A stretch of 64,000 nt of DNA from Candidatus Acidiferrum typicum. GTDB lineage: Bacteria; Acidobacteriota; Terriglobia; Acidiferrales; UBA7541. Position numbers and translations under genes: made by a program. Within the stretch, counting starts at the first letter, position 1; each line of letters starts with the position of its first letter. A model generated the notes under the pieces. It worked only from the letters and a program-made list of their open reading frames with translations. It was not told where the DNA came from and searched no databases. Shown here piece after piece: positions 56,684 to 64,000 of this stretch. Where the stretch lies: contig JAOAPV010000070.1 of the NCBI GenBank assembly GCA_025463055.1, positions 1-64,000 of the forward strand. Direction: 5' to 3'.

Positions 56684-59293
56684 TTATCGGCGCTTACCTT
56701 TGCTTTGTGGGTTGGAGAAATGGACGACGATTTTCGCATGGGCGTAGGTTTCCGAACCGTTGTTTGGAATTTGCAGCAAGAGAATTGTGCCTTCGGGCTT
56801 TTTCTTGAGCTCGGCGCCCTCGACATGCTCGATCTGCGCCGCATTCCAGACTTTTAATTGGTATTGAGAACCTGTAGCTCCCGAAACATCCACTGTGAGC
56901 TGGTCGTGCGAGGGCGACCACGTTTCTGAAAGCATGCGCACGCCGGTGCTTGTACTTCCAAGCGCAGGTAATGCCGTCATCGGAGTGACGGCGAAATCGT
57001 TGGTGACGAAGATGCGAAGGAATTTTTGCCCTTCTCCGACAGTGAATTTCACGAGCACGTGCTGATCTTCGTCGTTCACTTCCACTCGGAAGGGCAGCGG
57101 CTTACCGTTCAGCTCGGCTTTTTGCACCGTTGCGCGCAAGCTGATGGACGGACGGAATTCGACGGTGGACTCGCCCTTGCCAGCAGTGCGTCCCGCTTCC
57201 AGAAAAATTCCTTCCGTGGTCCTCGTAAAAGTCAGCTCCAATTTGTTTTCGCCGACACGCAGATTATCGATGCCAAGCGAATTCCAATCCGCGGGCAAAT
57301 GCGGGGCAAAGGTGAGCGTTGCAGCCTTCGCGTCGGTCGAGAGCCCAAACATTCCGCGCAGCAGCGGGCTCACCACCATGGCCGCGGACCAGATCTGGTG
57401 TGGCGAACTCGTGGAGAGCGGCTGATAGTAGTCGCCGGAGAGAACTTCGGTGACGTGGCCGAGCGAGCCATCCAGCGCGAGGAGCGCATTGGCTCTGAGG
57501 TTCTCATACGCCGGCTGCGGACGGTGATAACGGTACTCGCCGACACTGGCCCAGCCGGTAAACAGCGGCCAGACCGAGCCGTAGTGATATCCGCCGCCGC
57601 TGAATTTGAGCGAGCGGTTGGAGATGATGCGCATGCCCCAGTCGGCCTGCTGATCCACGTCGGCAAGCTGCGTGATCATGGCGCTCGCATTTTTCTGCTC
57701 CGGCAAGCCGAACCACATTGGAACGGTCGCAAGCACGCTTGGTTCGTCAATGGGCTTGCCGTCTGTTCCGAGGGCAAACGCGTAGCGCTGTTTATCCGCG
57801 AGCCAAAATGTATTGTTCAGCTTGGGTGCTTGCTTTTCGAATTCTTGAGCAAGCTCGGAGCCGCGCGCGTCCTGGCCGGTCAAGCGCGCAAGGTTCGAGA
57901 GCGCTCGCAAAGCCTCAACGCCCAGTCCGCTCTGATAAAACTCGGATTTAACTGGAAGCAGCGGCCCGCCTTCGACCCAGCCGTGACCGATGCCGAAATT
58001 CTTGGGGAAGCCCTGCTCATCATAAGTCGAGCGCAGGAATTCGTACGCCTTCCAGACGCTGCCCCACTTTTCTTTTGCGAACGCGACGTCTCCGCTCTCG
58101 GTCACGTAGTCGTTCATGGCAATGATATAGAGCGGAGTGGCGTCGGCGGAGGCGTAGCCGTACGGAAAATCCTTGAACCACGGAACGAAGTTCGCAGCCT
58201 GCGCGATTTCGTGCGGCATCTTGCCGTCTTCGCGCTGATACTTGCTGATGAATTGCAATGCTGTGCGCGTGGTGGCGAAATCGCCGGTGGCGTTGAGTGC
58301 GAAGGAAGTCCAGAACGAATCGCGGCCGAAAAACCAAGCGAAGCCGGGACGCTGACTTTCGCCTGATGTGCGATAGCCTGCCACCAAGCCCGTGCCGAGG
58401 AATGGATTGTTCACGATTCCTTGCACCATACTTACGCGCGACCAATCGTACGCCTGTTGTATTTGCGCGTCCGGCACTTCGACGCTGACCGTGTTGTCCA
58501 AATATTGTTTGTAGTAGTCCGCCGATGCCCGCAGCAGGTCGATATAACCAGTGGTTAGTTTCTTGTAGGCTGTTTCCGCTCGCGGCCGGCCATCGAGCGA
58601 GGCGGCGATCACGATGAGCTTTGTGTCTTTGCCTTTGTTTGTCACACCCAGCCGAAACGAATTCACCGATGATTCGGAGTAGTTGGTTTGGTACTCTCGC
58701 CGGTATTCGGTGGCGGTGGGCGAGCCCACGAAGGCAGCGAACCTTTTGGTTTCCTCGCCGAGGTAAAACGCGCGCTGGTCACTGTCCCAAAATGAGTACG
58801 TGCCGCCGAGCGCGCCCGGCCATTCGAGTTGAAAATCGCGGAGGAAGCTGGCTTCGATTTCCAAGGGGAATTCGGTTTCGACCTCGAGCGAAATAATTGC
58901 GCCCGGTTCGCTTACGGGAACGAAGAAAGTCTCGCGAACGGAAAAAGTGTCGCCGGTGTACACGATGGTGCTGGACTCCGGCCGCGTGATGACGGTGCGC
59001 GCGAGACTTTCAGCCGGCAAAATGCGTCTTTCTGTTTCAAACTGCAAGCGAAAATCGCGCAACAACTTCAGCGGATAAACCCAGGCTTCCATGCGGCCCG
59101 CCTCATTGCCGAAAAGCCCCGCACGCGTGCCCACAGAAGACAGAAATTCCCAAGGCCGCACGGAACGCGACAGCTCCAGCGTGTTGGTGCGTTCTTCCGC
59201 AGGAGTGGCGAGCAAAGTGGATGGAATCAGAGAGGCGAGGAGCAGGCAGAGCAAGCAGCAGATTCGGCGTGGGGAGAATAGCTCGGTGGCCAT
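56684..59293 (-). CDS. secreted six-hairpin glycosidase (amylo-alpha-1,6-glucosidase/GH-like)
   Basis: An 869-residue exported protein with a signal peptide (RRICCLLCLLLASLIPSTLLA). The central part is an (alpha/alpha) barrel of the glycogen-debranching type: PGFAWFFGRDSFWTSFALNATGDFATTR, DGKMPHEIAQ, DATPLYIIAMNDYV, and FSGGGYHYGSVWPLFTGWASVGEYRY. Acidic residues in the GRDSFW and PHEI blocks are likely catalytic. The N- and C-terminal regions are beta-rich. The exact GH family (GH133/GH63-like) is not certain. Likely a periplasmic glucosidase acting on alpha-glucans or trehalose-like sugars. Next to CRTAC1 and GH130-like genes it suggests glycan use. Confidence 0.82.
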   Translation of the reverse strand: MATELFSPRRICCLLCLLLASLIPSTLLATPAEERTNTLELSRSVRPWEFLSSVGTRAGLFGNEAGRMEAWVYPLKLLRDFRLQFETERRILPAESLARTVITRPESSTIVYTGDTFSVRETFFVPVSEPGAIISLEVETEFPLEIEASFLRDFQLEWPGALGGTYSFWDSDQRAFYLGEETKRFAAFVGSPTATEYRREYQTNYSESSVNSFRLGVTNKGKDTKLIVIAASLDGRPRAETAYKKLTTGYIDLLRASADYYKQYLDNTVSVEVPDAQIQQAYDWSRVSMVQGIVNNPFLGTGLVAGYRTSGESQRPGFAWFFGRDSFWTSFALNATGDFATTRTALQFISKYQREDGKMPHEIAQAANFVPWFKDFPYGYASADATPLYIIAMNDYVTESGDVAFAKEKWGSVWKAYEFLRSTYDEQGFPKNFGIGHGWVEGGPLLPVKSEFYQSGLGVEALRALSNLARLTGQDARGSELAQEFEKQAPKLNNTFWLADKQRYAFALGTDGKPIDEPSVLATVPMWFGLPEQKNASAMITQLADVDQQADWGMRIISNRSLKFSGGGYHYGSVWPLFTGWASVGEYRYHRPQPAYENLRANALLALDGSLGHVTEVLSGDYYQPLSTSSPHQIWSAAMVVSPLLRGMFGLSTDAKAATLTFAPHLPADWNSLGIDNLRVGENKLELTFTRTTEGIFLEAGRTAGKGESTVEFRPSISLRATVQKAELNGKPLPFRVEVNDEDQHVLVKFTVGEGQKFLRIFVTNDFAVTPMTALPALGSTSTGVRMLSETWSPSHDQLTVDVSGATGSQYQLKVWNAAQIEHVEGAELKKKPEGTILLLQIPNNGSETYAHAKIVVHFSNPQSKGKRR

Positions 59294-59416
59294 GCTTTTT
59301 TGGCGTATGCGAAGCCCAACAATTTTACGTTACTGCTTTGATTGCAGAATCGCGACGCGCTTACGTTAAGATTGAGGCGCGGATTTTAGCACGCCCAGTG
59401 CGGGAAGGTATCACGT

Positions 59417-61270
59417 TTGTTCTCTTCGCGGCGGAGATTCCTACAATCGCTAAGTCGTTCGGCGTTGGTATTCTCGCTAGAGAATGTTCTCGCGATGATT
59501 CGGCCCGCATGGGGAAGGCGCGGGCAATCTTCCGGTTCGCAGTCCCCGCATTCTGTCACTACACAAAAATCCGCACCGGAGTCTTCCAGCGGGTTGGACG
59601 TGAGTTTCGTCAACGTGGCCCGGGAATCCGGGCTCAACGTCAAAACGATTTTCGGTGGAGAGCACAAGAATAAGTATCTGCTCGAGACGACCGGCTGTGG
59701 GGTGGCTTTCTACGATTACGACAACGACGGCTGGCTAGATATTTTTCTGGTGAATGGCACTCGACTCGAAGGCTTTCCCGCCGGGCAAGCTCCTTCATCC
59801 CACCTGTTCAAAAATAATCGCGACGGCACGTTCACGGACGTCACCGCGCAGGCCGGCCTGCTGCATTCCGGGTGGGGTCAGGGCGTCTGCATCGGGGATT
59901 ACGACAACGACGGCCACGAAGATTTGTTCGTCACCTATTTCGGTAAAAATGTTTTGTATCACAACAATGGCAACGGCACGTTCGCCGACGTGACGGAAAA
60001 AGCGGGAGTAGGGGGAAACGGGAAGCGCTGGAATACGGGCTGCGCGTTTCTCGATTATGACCGCGATGGCCACTTGGATCTCTTTGTCGCCAACTACATC
60101 GACCTGAATCTCGCCACCGCGCCGGTTCCGGAGTCCGGCCCGTGTCTTTACAAAGGCGTGATGGTGGCATGCGGTCCGCCGGGATTGAACGGCGGCAAAA
60201 ACATTTTGTACCGCAACAATGGTAATGGGACGTTTACAGACGTCACGGAACAGGCCGGCATTCTCGAAGCGAATGGCACGTACGGTCTTGGCGTGCTCAC
60301 CGCCGACTTCGATAACGACGGCTGGCCGGATATTTACGTGGCCAACGATTCCACGGCCAGCGCGCTTTACCAGAACAAAAAAAACGGAAAGTTTGTAGAC
60401 ATCGCCATGGAAGCGGGTTGCGCGCTCAGCGCCGACGGCAAGCCGCAGGCAGGAATGGGCATCTCTGCCGCCGATTACGATCTCGACGGGAACCTGGACA
60501 TCGTCAAGACGAATTTCGCGGGAGACACGCCGTCGCTCTACCACAACATCGGTGGCGCCACCTTCGAGGATGCGACCTTCGCCGCCGGACTCGGGCGTCA
60601 CACGCAATTTCTCGGCTGGGGCTGCGGGTTTTTCGATATGGACAACGACGGCTGGCCGGACATTCTGATTTGCAACGGTCACGTCTACCCGGAAGTGGAG
60701 CAGCTCAAAACGGAAGCCGGCTACCCGCAGCAGAAGCTACTGTACAAAAACCAGCGCAACGGTCATTTCGATGATGTATCAATGCAGGCCGGCCCGGGTA
60801 TCACGGTTCCCGTCGCTTCACGGGGCTGCGCCTTCGGCGACTTCGACAATGACGGCGACATCGACGTGGTCGTGAATACGGTGAACGATTATCCGCAGTT
60901 GCTACGCTGCGATTCCGCGAGCGGCCATAACTGGATCAAGGTGCGCACCATCGGCACCAAATCCAATCGCAGCGGCATCGGCGCGCGATTGCGCTGCGTC
61001 ACGCATCCGCCGGATGAGCCGAAGCCGCACCAGCAGATTGACGAGGTGCGCAGCGGCGGCAGCTATATTTCGCAAAATGATTTGCGCGTTCACTTCGGCT
61101 TGGGTAAAGCAGAGAAGGTCGACGTCTTGGAGATTCGCTGGCCTAGCGGGCAAATCGATACGTTGAAGGACGTGAAGCCCAATCAGTTGATTTATGTCAA
61201 AGAAGGCGAAGGCATTGTGCGATCGGTGCGCTTTGACGAAAAGCAGGAAAAAGCGAAAGCGAAGAGATGA
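59417..61270 (+). CDS. CRTAC1/ASPIC-UnbV family FG-GAP repeat protein
   Basis: A 617-residue exported protein. The TTG start at 59417 has GGAAGG about nine bases upstream and gives an RRRFLQSLSRSALVF signal that resembles a twin-arginine sequence. It holds at least five FG-GAP/VCBS calcium-binding units with the pattern D-x-DNDG-x-D (for example FYDYDNDGWLDIFLVNG, IGDYDNDGHEDLFVTY, TADFDNDGWPDIYVAND, FGDFDNDGDIDVVVNTV), then an ASPIC/UnbV C-terminal domain (RSGIGARLRCVTH, GGSYISQNDLRVHFGLGKAEKVD, IRWPSGQ). The family is abundant in Acidobacteria. Role unknown; likely extracellular binding or carbohydrate-related. Confidence 0.93.
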   Translation: MFSSRRRFLQSLSRSALVFSLENVLAMIRPAWGRRGQSSGSQSPHSVTTQKSAPESSSGLDVSFVNVARESGLNVKTIFGGEHKNKYLLETTGCGVAFYDYDNDGWLDIFLVNGTRLEGFPAGQAPSSHLFKNNRDGTFTDVTAQAGLLHSGWGQGVCIGDYDNDGHEDLFVTYFGKNVLYHNNGNGTFADVTEKAGVGGNGKRWNTGCAFLDYDRDGHLDLFVANYIDLNLATAPVPESGPCLYKGVMVACGPPGLNGGKNILYRNNGNGTFTDVTEQAGILEANGTYGLGVLTADFDNDGWPDIYVANDSTASALYQNKKNGKFVDIAMEAGCALSADGKPQAGMGISAADYDLDGNLDIVKTNFAGDTPSLYHNIGGATFEDATFAAGLGRHTQFLGWGCGFFDMDNDGWPDILICNGHVYPEVEQLKTEAGYPQQKLLYKNQRNGHFDDVSMQAGPGITVPVASRGCAFGDFDNDGDIDVVVNTVNDYPQLLRCDSASGHNWIKVRTIGTKSNRSGIGARLRCVTHPPDEPKPHQQIDEVRSGGSYISQNDLRVHFGLGKAEKVDVLEIRWPSGQIDTLKDVKPNQLIYVKEGEGIVRSVRFDEKQEKAKAKR

Positions 61271-61296
61271 GCAACGGCAGATGAGGTCGTGAGCAC

Positions 61297-62265
61297 ATGA
61301 GGGCCAAGACCGGTCTTACGCTATTCCTGGTTTGCACGACGCTCGGTGTGGCTGCCGGCGAGAAATGGCCCTTCGGACCGTGGCACCGGGCGCCAGATGG
61401 ACCGGTCCTCTCGCCTGAAGGCAACGGCTGGGAGTCCGCGGGTACGTTCAATCCTGCCGTCGTTGAATACAACGGAAAATTTGTGATGCTCTATCGCGCG
61501 CAAGATGCGGCAGGCACGTCGCGGCTAGGGTATGCCGATAGCACGGATGGAATTCATTTCACGCGCCGCGCCGAACCTGTGCTGTCGCCCGAAGCGGACT
61601 ACGAAAAAGATGGTGGCGTGGAAGATCCGCGTTTGCAAAAGTTCGGCGACACCTTTTATCTGACGTATACCGGATACAACAAGAAAGACGCACAGCTTTG
61701 CCTGGCCACTTCGCACGACTTGATCCATTGGGATCGCAAAGGTGTGCTCCTGCCTGCCTACAAAGGAAACTGGAATAAAGGTTGGACGAAATCAGGCGCC
61801 ATCGTTCCCGAGAAAATTGACGGGAAGTACTGGATGTATTGGCTCGGGACCGCGGCGGATAAGACCGACCAGACGGGAATTTCGTATTCGACTGATCTGC
61901 TGCACTGGACGGAAGCAACGGAAAATCCGGTGTTGCCCCGGCGAACTGGAAAATTCGATTCGCGCGTCGTCGAACCGGGCCCGCCGCCGATTCTAACGCA
62001 AAGCGGAATCGTGCTTGTGTACAACGGCGCCGACGACCAACTGATTTACCGCACCGGCGTCGCGGTTTTCGACAGAAAAGATCCGCGCAAGCTGCTTTCG
62101 CGCACGGATCAGCCCATTTTCGCTCCGGAAAAAGAATGGGAGAAAGTCGGCCAGGTGCCCAACGTGGTTTTCGTTGAAGGCATGGCGCGCTGGGGCAAGC
62201 GATGGCTTTATTATTACGGCGGAGCGGACAAATACGTCGGAGTTGCCGAAGCGCCGGTGCAGTGA
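61297..62265 (+). CDS. secreted GH130-like five-bladed propeller glycosidase/phosphorylase
   Basis: A 322-residue protein with a short signal peptide (TGLTLFLVCTTLGVAAG). The propeller signatures match the GH130 (beta-mannoside phosphorylase) clan: SAGTFNPAVVEYNGKFVMLYRAQD, GGVEDPRLQKFGDTFYLTYTGYN, KSGAIVPEK, and the C-terminal NVVFVEGMARWGKRWLYYYGGADKYVGVA. GH130 enzymes phosphorolyse or hydrolyse beta-mannosides; a phosphorylase outside the cytoplasm would lack phosphate, so a hydrolase is more likely. It is 26 bases after the CRTAC1-like gene and probably co-transcribed. Confidence 0.88.
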   Translation: MRAKTGLTLFLVCTTLGVAAGEKWPFGPWHRAPDGPVLSPEGNGWESAGTFNPAVVEYNGKFVMLYRAQDAAGTSRLGYADSTDGIHFTRRAEPVLSPEADYEKDGGVEDPRLQKFGDTFYLTYTGYNKKDAQLCLATSHDLIHWDRKGVLLPAYKGNWNKGWTKSGAIVPEKIDGKYWMYWLGTAADKTDQTGISYSTDLLHWTEATENPVLPRRTGKFDSRVVEPGPPPILTQSGIVLVYNGADDQLIYRTGVAVFDRKDPRKLLSRTDQPIFAPEKEWEKVGQVPNVVFVEGMARWGKRWLYYYGGADKYVGVAEAPVQ

Positions 62266-62317
62266 CGCTTGCGGCAAAAAGTAACGAAGATCCCGATAAA
62301 GCGCGCTATTTTTTAAA

Positions 62318-62566
62318 CTACGCGACAGCCGAGTTCACTTTGGGGTTGCGTCGCGCCTTGCCGTTCCCGTTCTCAGTGGCTTTGCCGTTCTCATTGATCA
62401 ACTGACGCTCTGCCTCAATCCAATCCTCTGCTTCATTTCCCGGCATGCCACCGCGTTCCATGTAAATGCGATACGCTCGAAGGGCGATCTCTTCCTGTGT
62501 CGGTTGATTCTTTGCGACTCGGGGGTTTTGCAAGGTGGGCGAGGAGCTTTCCCTCGTCTTGGCCAT
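62318..62566 (-). CDS. DUF2934-domain small protein
   Basis: An 82-residue protein. The block EEIALRAYRIYMERGGMPGNEAEDWIEAERQL matches DUF2934, seen here in two parts (IALRAYRIYMERGG and EDWIEAERQL). The flanks are polar and disordered. AAGGAG lies a few bases before the ATG. The family's function is unknown. Confidence 0.85.
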   Translation of the reverse strand: MAKTRESSSPTLQNPRVAKNQPTQEEIALRAYRIYMERGGMPGNEAEDWIEAERQLINENGKATENGNGKARRNPKVNSAVA

Positions 62567-62593
62567 CTTTTCTCCTTTCGGTCTGGGGCTTCC

Positions 62594-62623
62594 ATTCTAC
62601 GTTCGTCGAAAACGGCACGCCAA
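62594..62623 (-). promoter_or_regulatory. promoter of the DUF2934 gene
   Basis: On the minus strand TTGGCG (62623-62618), 18 bases, then TAGAAT (62599-62594). Predicted start near 62587, leader about 21 bases with AAGGAGAAAAG before the ATG. Confidence 0.5.
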
Positions 62624-62704
62624 CGAAGATTCAAATAAGATGCATCATCGAAGCAAATGCATACATCTTTGTTGGCCATCAGACGCCCAGCGACGGTTAC
62701 CTTA

Positions 62705-63457
62705 CTAGGCGCTCTGCGCCCTCTTTTCGAGTTTCCTTTCGGCGACCGCAGTCGCTTCCTGAAGCGTTTTATCGATGCGACGCGAGCGGGCATCCGGAGT
62801 GCGGTAATAGAAAATTCCAAACAAGTGACTGCGGCGCTGGGACGGAGACATTTGCCTCCAGCCTTCGAGGGCACGCGGATCACGTGCGAAAGCCACTCGC
62901 AATAGAGGCGGAAGCTCGTGTTCAGCGTCCATCACCGCGAGCAAGCGTTCAGCCATCTGCTCCGCCCGCCGGTCGCGCGCTTCCTGGCTCGTGACCTGCA
63001 TAATCCACTTGCCAATTTCGCTGCGAGTTGAGTAGTTCAAGGTGTCGAACCATTTGCGCAGCAGGGCGTCTTCCTTGAAAAAGCGCTTGAGTTCAGCAGG
63101 AACGATAGCGACACGCTCCGCAAGATCGGGCTCGAGCCGAAATCGCGCGGACATGCCCTGGCGCACATCGCCGCCCATTTGCATGCGCTTGTTCACCAGC
63201 AGGATGTGCCCGCCGCCGCGCACCGGAAACAACGACGTGCGAAACGCGAAGCCGTTGATTTCGCCTCTTACGCGCAGCTGCCCTCGAGTCCCCCATACTT
63301 TGCCGACAGCGAACGGGATGCGAATAATGGTCCAGCCAAGCCGGGTTTGAATGCGTTCGAGCACGGCGCTGAATGTTTTTGCAATTGGTTTGGGTTTGAG
63401 CTTCGCCAATTCACACCAGGTGAGCGATTCTACTACGTCGTTCCGACACGTAAGCAC
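62705..63457 (-). CDS. YdeI/DUF1905-type protein
   Basis: A 250-residue protein. The N-terminal part (FSAVLERIQTRLGWTIIRIPFAVGKVWG, then VRGEINGFAFRTSLFP) matches DUF1905, and the C-terminal helical part (TLNYSTRSEIGKWIMQVTSQEARDRR) matches the YdeI/OmdA-like helical domain. The start is uncertain: GTG at 63457 is used, but a shorter start is possible. Function unknown in the family (bacteriocin-protection-related). No signal peptide is visible. Confidence 0.82.
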   Translation of the reverse strand: MLTCRNDVVESLTWCELAKLKPKPIAKTFSAVLERIQTRLGWTIIRIPFAVGKVWGTRGQLRVRGEINGFAFRTSLFPVRGGGHILLVNKRMQMGGDVRQGMSARFRLEPDLAERVAIVPAELKRFFKEDALLRKWFDTLNYSTRSEIGKWIMQVTSQEARDRRAEQMAERLLAVMDAEHELPPLLRVAFARDPRALEGWRQMSPSQRRSHLFGIFYYRTPDARSRRIDKTLQEATAVAERKLEKRAQSA

Positions 63458-63486
63458 GACGAGAATAGGTAGCTGAGAGCACTAGG

Positions 63487-63515
63487 TTGATGTGTGATCT
63501 GTGTGATGCTAAAAT
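63487..63515 (+). promoter_or_regulatory. toxin-antitoxin promoter with overlapping operator-like dyad
   Basis: TTGATG (63487-63492), 17 bases, then TAAAAT (63510-63515). Predicted start near 63522, one base before the antitoxin ATG. TGTGAT (63503-63508) and ATCACA (63518-63523) form an inverted repeat around the -10 box. Confidence 0.55.
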
Positions 63516-63522
63516 GTATCAC

Positions 63523-63762
63523 ATGAAGAAAGCCACCATTCGAGACCTTCGGTACCGCTTTTCAAAGGTGGAGGACATGCTCAGCGACGGCGAAGAGATC
63601 CACATCACAAAACGCAAGCGCACCGTCGCTCGATTGTTGCCGGCGCAAGCAAACTCCGCGCCGCAGCGGCCTGATTTTCTAGGCCGGCTGAAGAAGATCT
63701 ACAAAAAGACTTTGAAGACTGCCGGCGCGGACCTCATTTCATTGGAGCGGGACCGCTTTTGA
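63523..63762 (+). CDS. antitoxin of a PhdYeFM/PIN-type toxin-antitoxin pair
   Basis: A 79-residue protein beginning MKKATIRDLRYRFSKVEDML, with DGEEIHITKRKRTVARLLP, the PhdYeFM-type DNA-binding N-terminal fold; the C-terminus (GRLKKIYKKTLKTAGADL) would wrap the toxin. The ATG at 63523 is nearly at the predicted mRNA 5' end and has no ribosome-binding site, so translation may be leaderless; in-frame starts upstream (63487) would lie inside the promoter. The stop overlaps the PIN gene start. Confidence 0.8.
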   Translation: MKKATIRDLRYRFSKVEDMLSDGEEIHITKRKRTVARLLPAQANSAPQRPDFLGRLKKIYKKTLKTAGADLISLERDRF

Positions 63763-64000
63763 GCGTTTACGCCGACACCAGCTTTTTGGTTTCCCTTTAC
63801 GTTCTGGATGTGAACTCCGCGCGGGCCGACGCTAGCATGAGGCGCACGAACCTGCCGATCGTAATTTCAACGTTGGTCGAGCTGGAGCTCACCAATGCGA
63901 TCTCATTGCGTCTTTTTCGCCGAGAACTCAAGACAGCGGGAGCCAAGGCAGCGTACACCTTGGTTCGCAAGGACATTGAAGACGGCGTGCTGGAAAGCAA
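63759..64000 (+). CDS. PIN-domain (VapC-like) toxin, 3'-truncated by window edge
   Basis: A continuous frame starts at TTG 63759, sharing bases with the antitoxin TGA (TTGA), and remains open to the edge. The first residues SVYADTSFLVSLYVLD carry the PIN-domain catalytic Asp of the YADTSFL block, and VISTLVELELTNAISLRLF contains the second acidic position (LVELE). PIN toxins are Mg2+-dependent ribonucleases that usually cut tRNA or rRNA. The remaining acidic residues lie beyond the window. The absence of ATG explains why this gene is easily missed. Confidence 0.8.
   Translation, partial: MSVYADTSFLVSLYVLDVNSARADASMRRTNLPIVISTLVELELTNAISLRLFRRELKTAGAKAAYTLVRKDIEDGVLES

Noticed and set aside
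63503-63523. CRP-type site in the toxin-antitoxin promoter
   Set aside because: TGTGAT and ATCACA are separated by nine bases rather than the spacing of a CRP site, and they flank the -10 box, so an antitoxin operator is more likely.

Overview
The window looks like a chromosomal segment of an Acidobacteriota bacterium (class Terriglobia or a near relative). This is inferred from content, not from a database match. The lineage-typical signs are an ATPase-less ABC-type permease of the ADOP class coupled to a PadR regulator, a TonB-dependent receptor with an N-terminal carboxypeptidase-regulatory-like domain, a CRTAC1/ASPIC-UnbV repeat protein, DUF2934 and DUF2203 proteins, a free-standing secreted DinB protein, and GC-rich DNA with many TTGnnn-17-TAnnnT promoters. 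No rRNA, tRNA, insertion sequence, prophage or CRISPR array was found.

Layout. Positions 1-2942 hold the end of an unknown gene, a small zinc-finger anti-sigma-like gene, a membrane-anchored coiled-coil protein with a clear terminator, and nagA. Positions 2943-9390 (minus strand) are an F1Fo ATP synthase operon: two b-type subunits, delta, alpha, gamma, beta, epsilon and a glutaredoxin-like gene, behind a strong promoter and a leader hairpin; subunits a and c are absent. Positions 9712-20572 hold a dienelactone hydrolase-like gene, a Gly-rich secreted protein, a HAD phosphatase, a large hybrid histidine kinase, a secreted HExxH protein and the PadR/ADOP pair. Positions 20573-31964 hold a flavin-binding protein, an intergenic region with a candidate small RNA and a repeat element, a peptidase fused to a formylglycine-generating-enzyme-like domain, two serine hydrolases, cstA-ybdD and an outer-membrane-like protein. 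Positions 32096-40384 hold a methyltransferase, a saccharopine dehydrogenase-like protein, moaA behind a probable molybdenum-cofactor riboswitch, nadA, DUF2203, a thioredoxin-domain (YyaL-like) protein and DinB.

Positions 40651-50807 (minus strand) are a compact sugar-phosphate operon transcribed tkt-rpiB-tal-pgi-gnd-zwf-pgl-fba. It covers the oxidative and non-oxidative pentose phosphate pathway plus two glycolytic enzymes. Positions 51062-64000 hold the TonB-dependent receptor, a cytochrome c/copper monooxygenase-like protein, an LRR protein and a six-hairpin glycosidase, the CRTAC1 protein, a GH130-like protein, DUF2934, a YdeI/DUF1905-like protein and the start of a PhdYeFM/PIN toxin-antitoxin operon cut by the window edge.

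The signals most worth following up are the promoter-aptamer-hairpin-terminator leader of moaA, the ORF-less promoter with two intrinsic terminators at 21291-21444, the peptidase-FGE fusion, the perfect CRP-type palindrome ahead of the dinB-like gene, and the leaderless toxin-antitoxin promoter. All functional calls are based on motifs read by eye; no searches were run.
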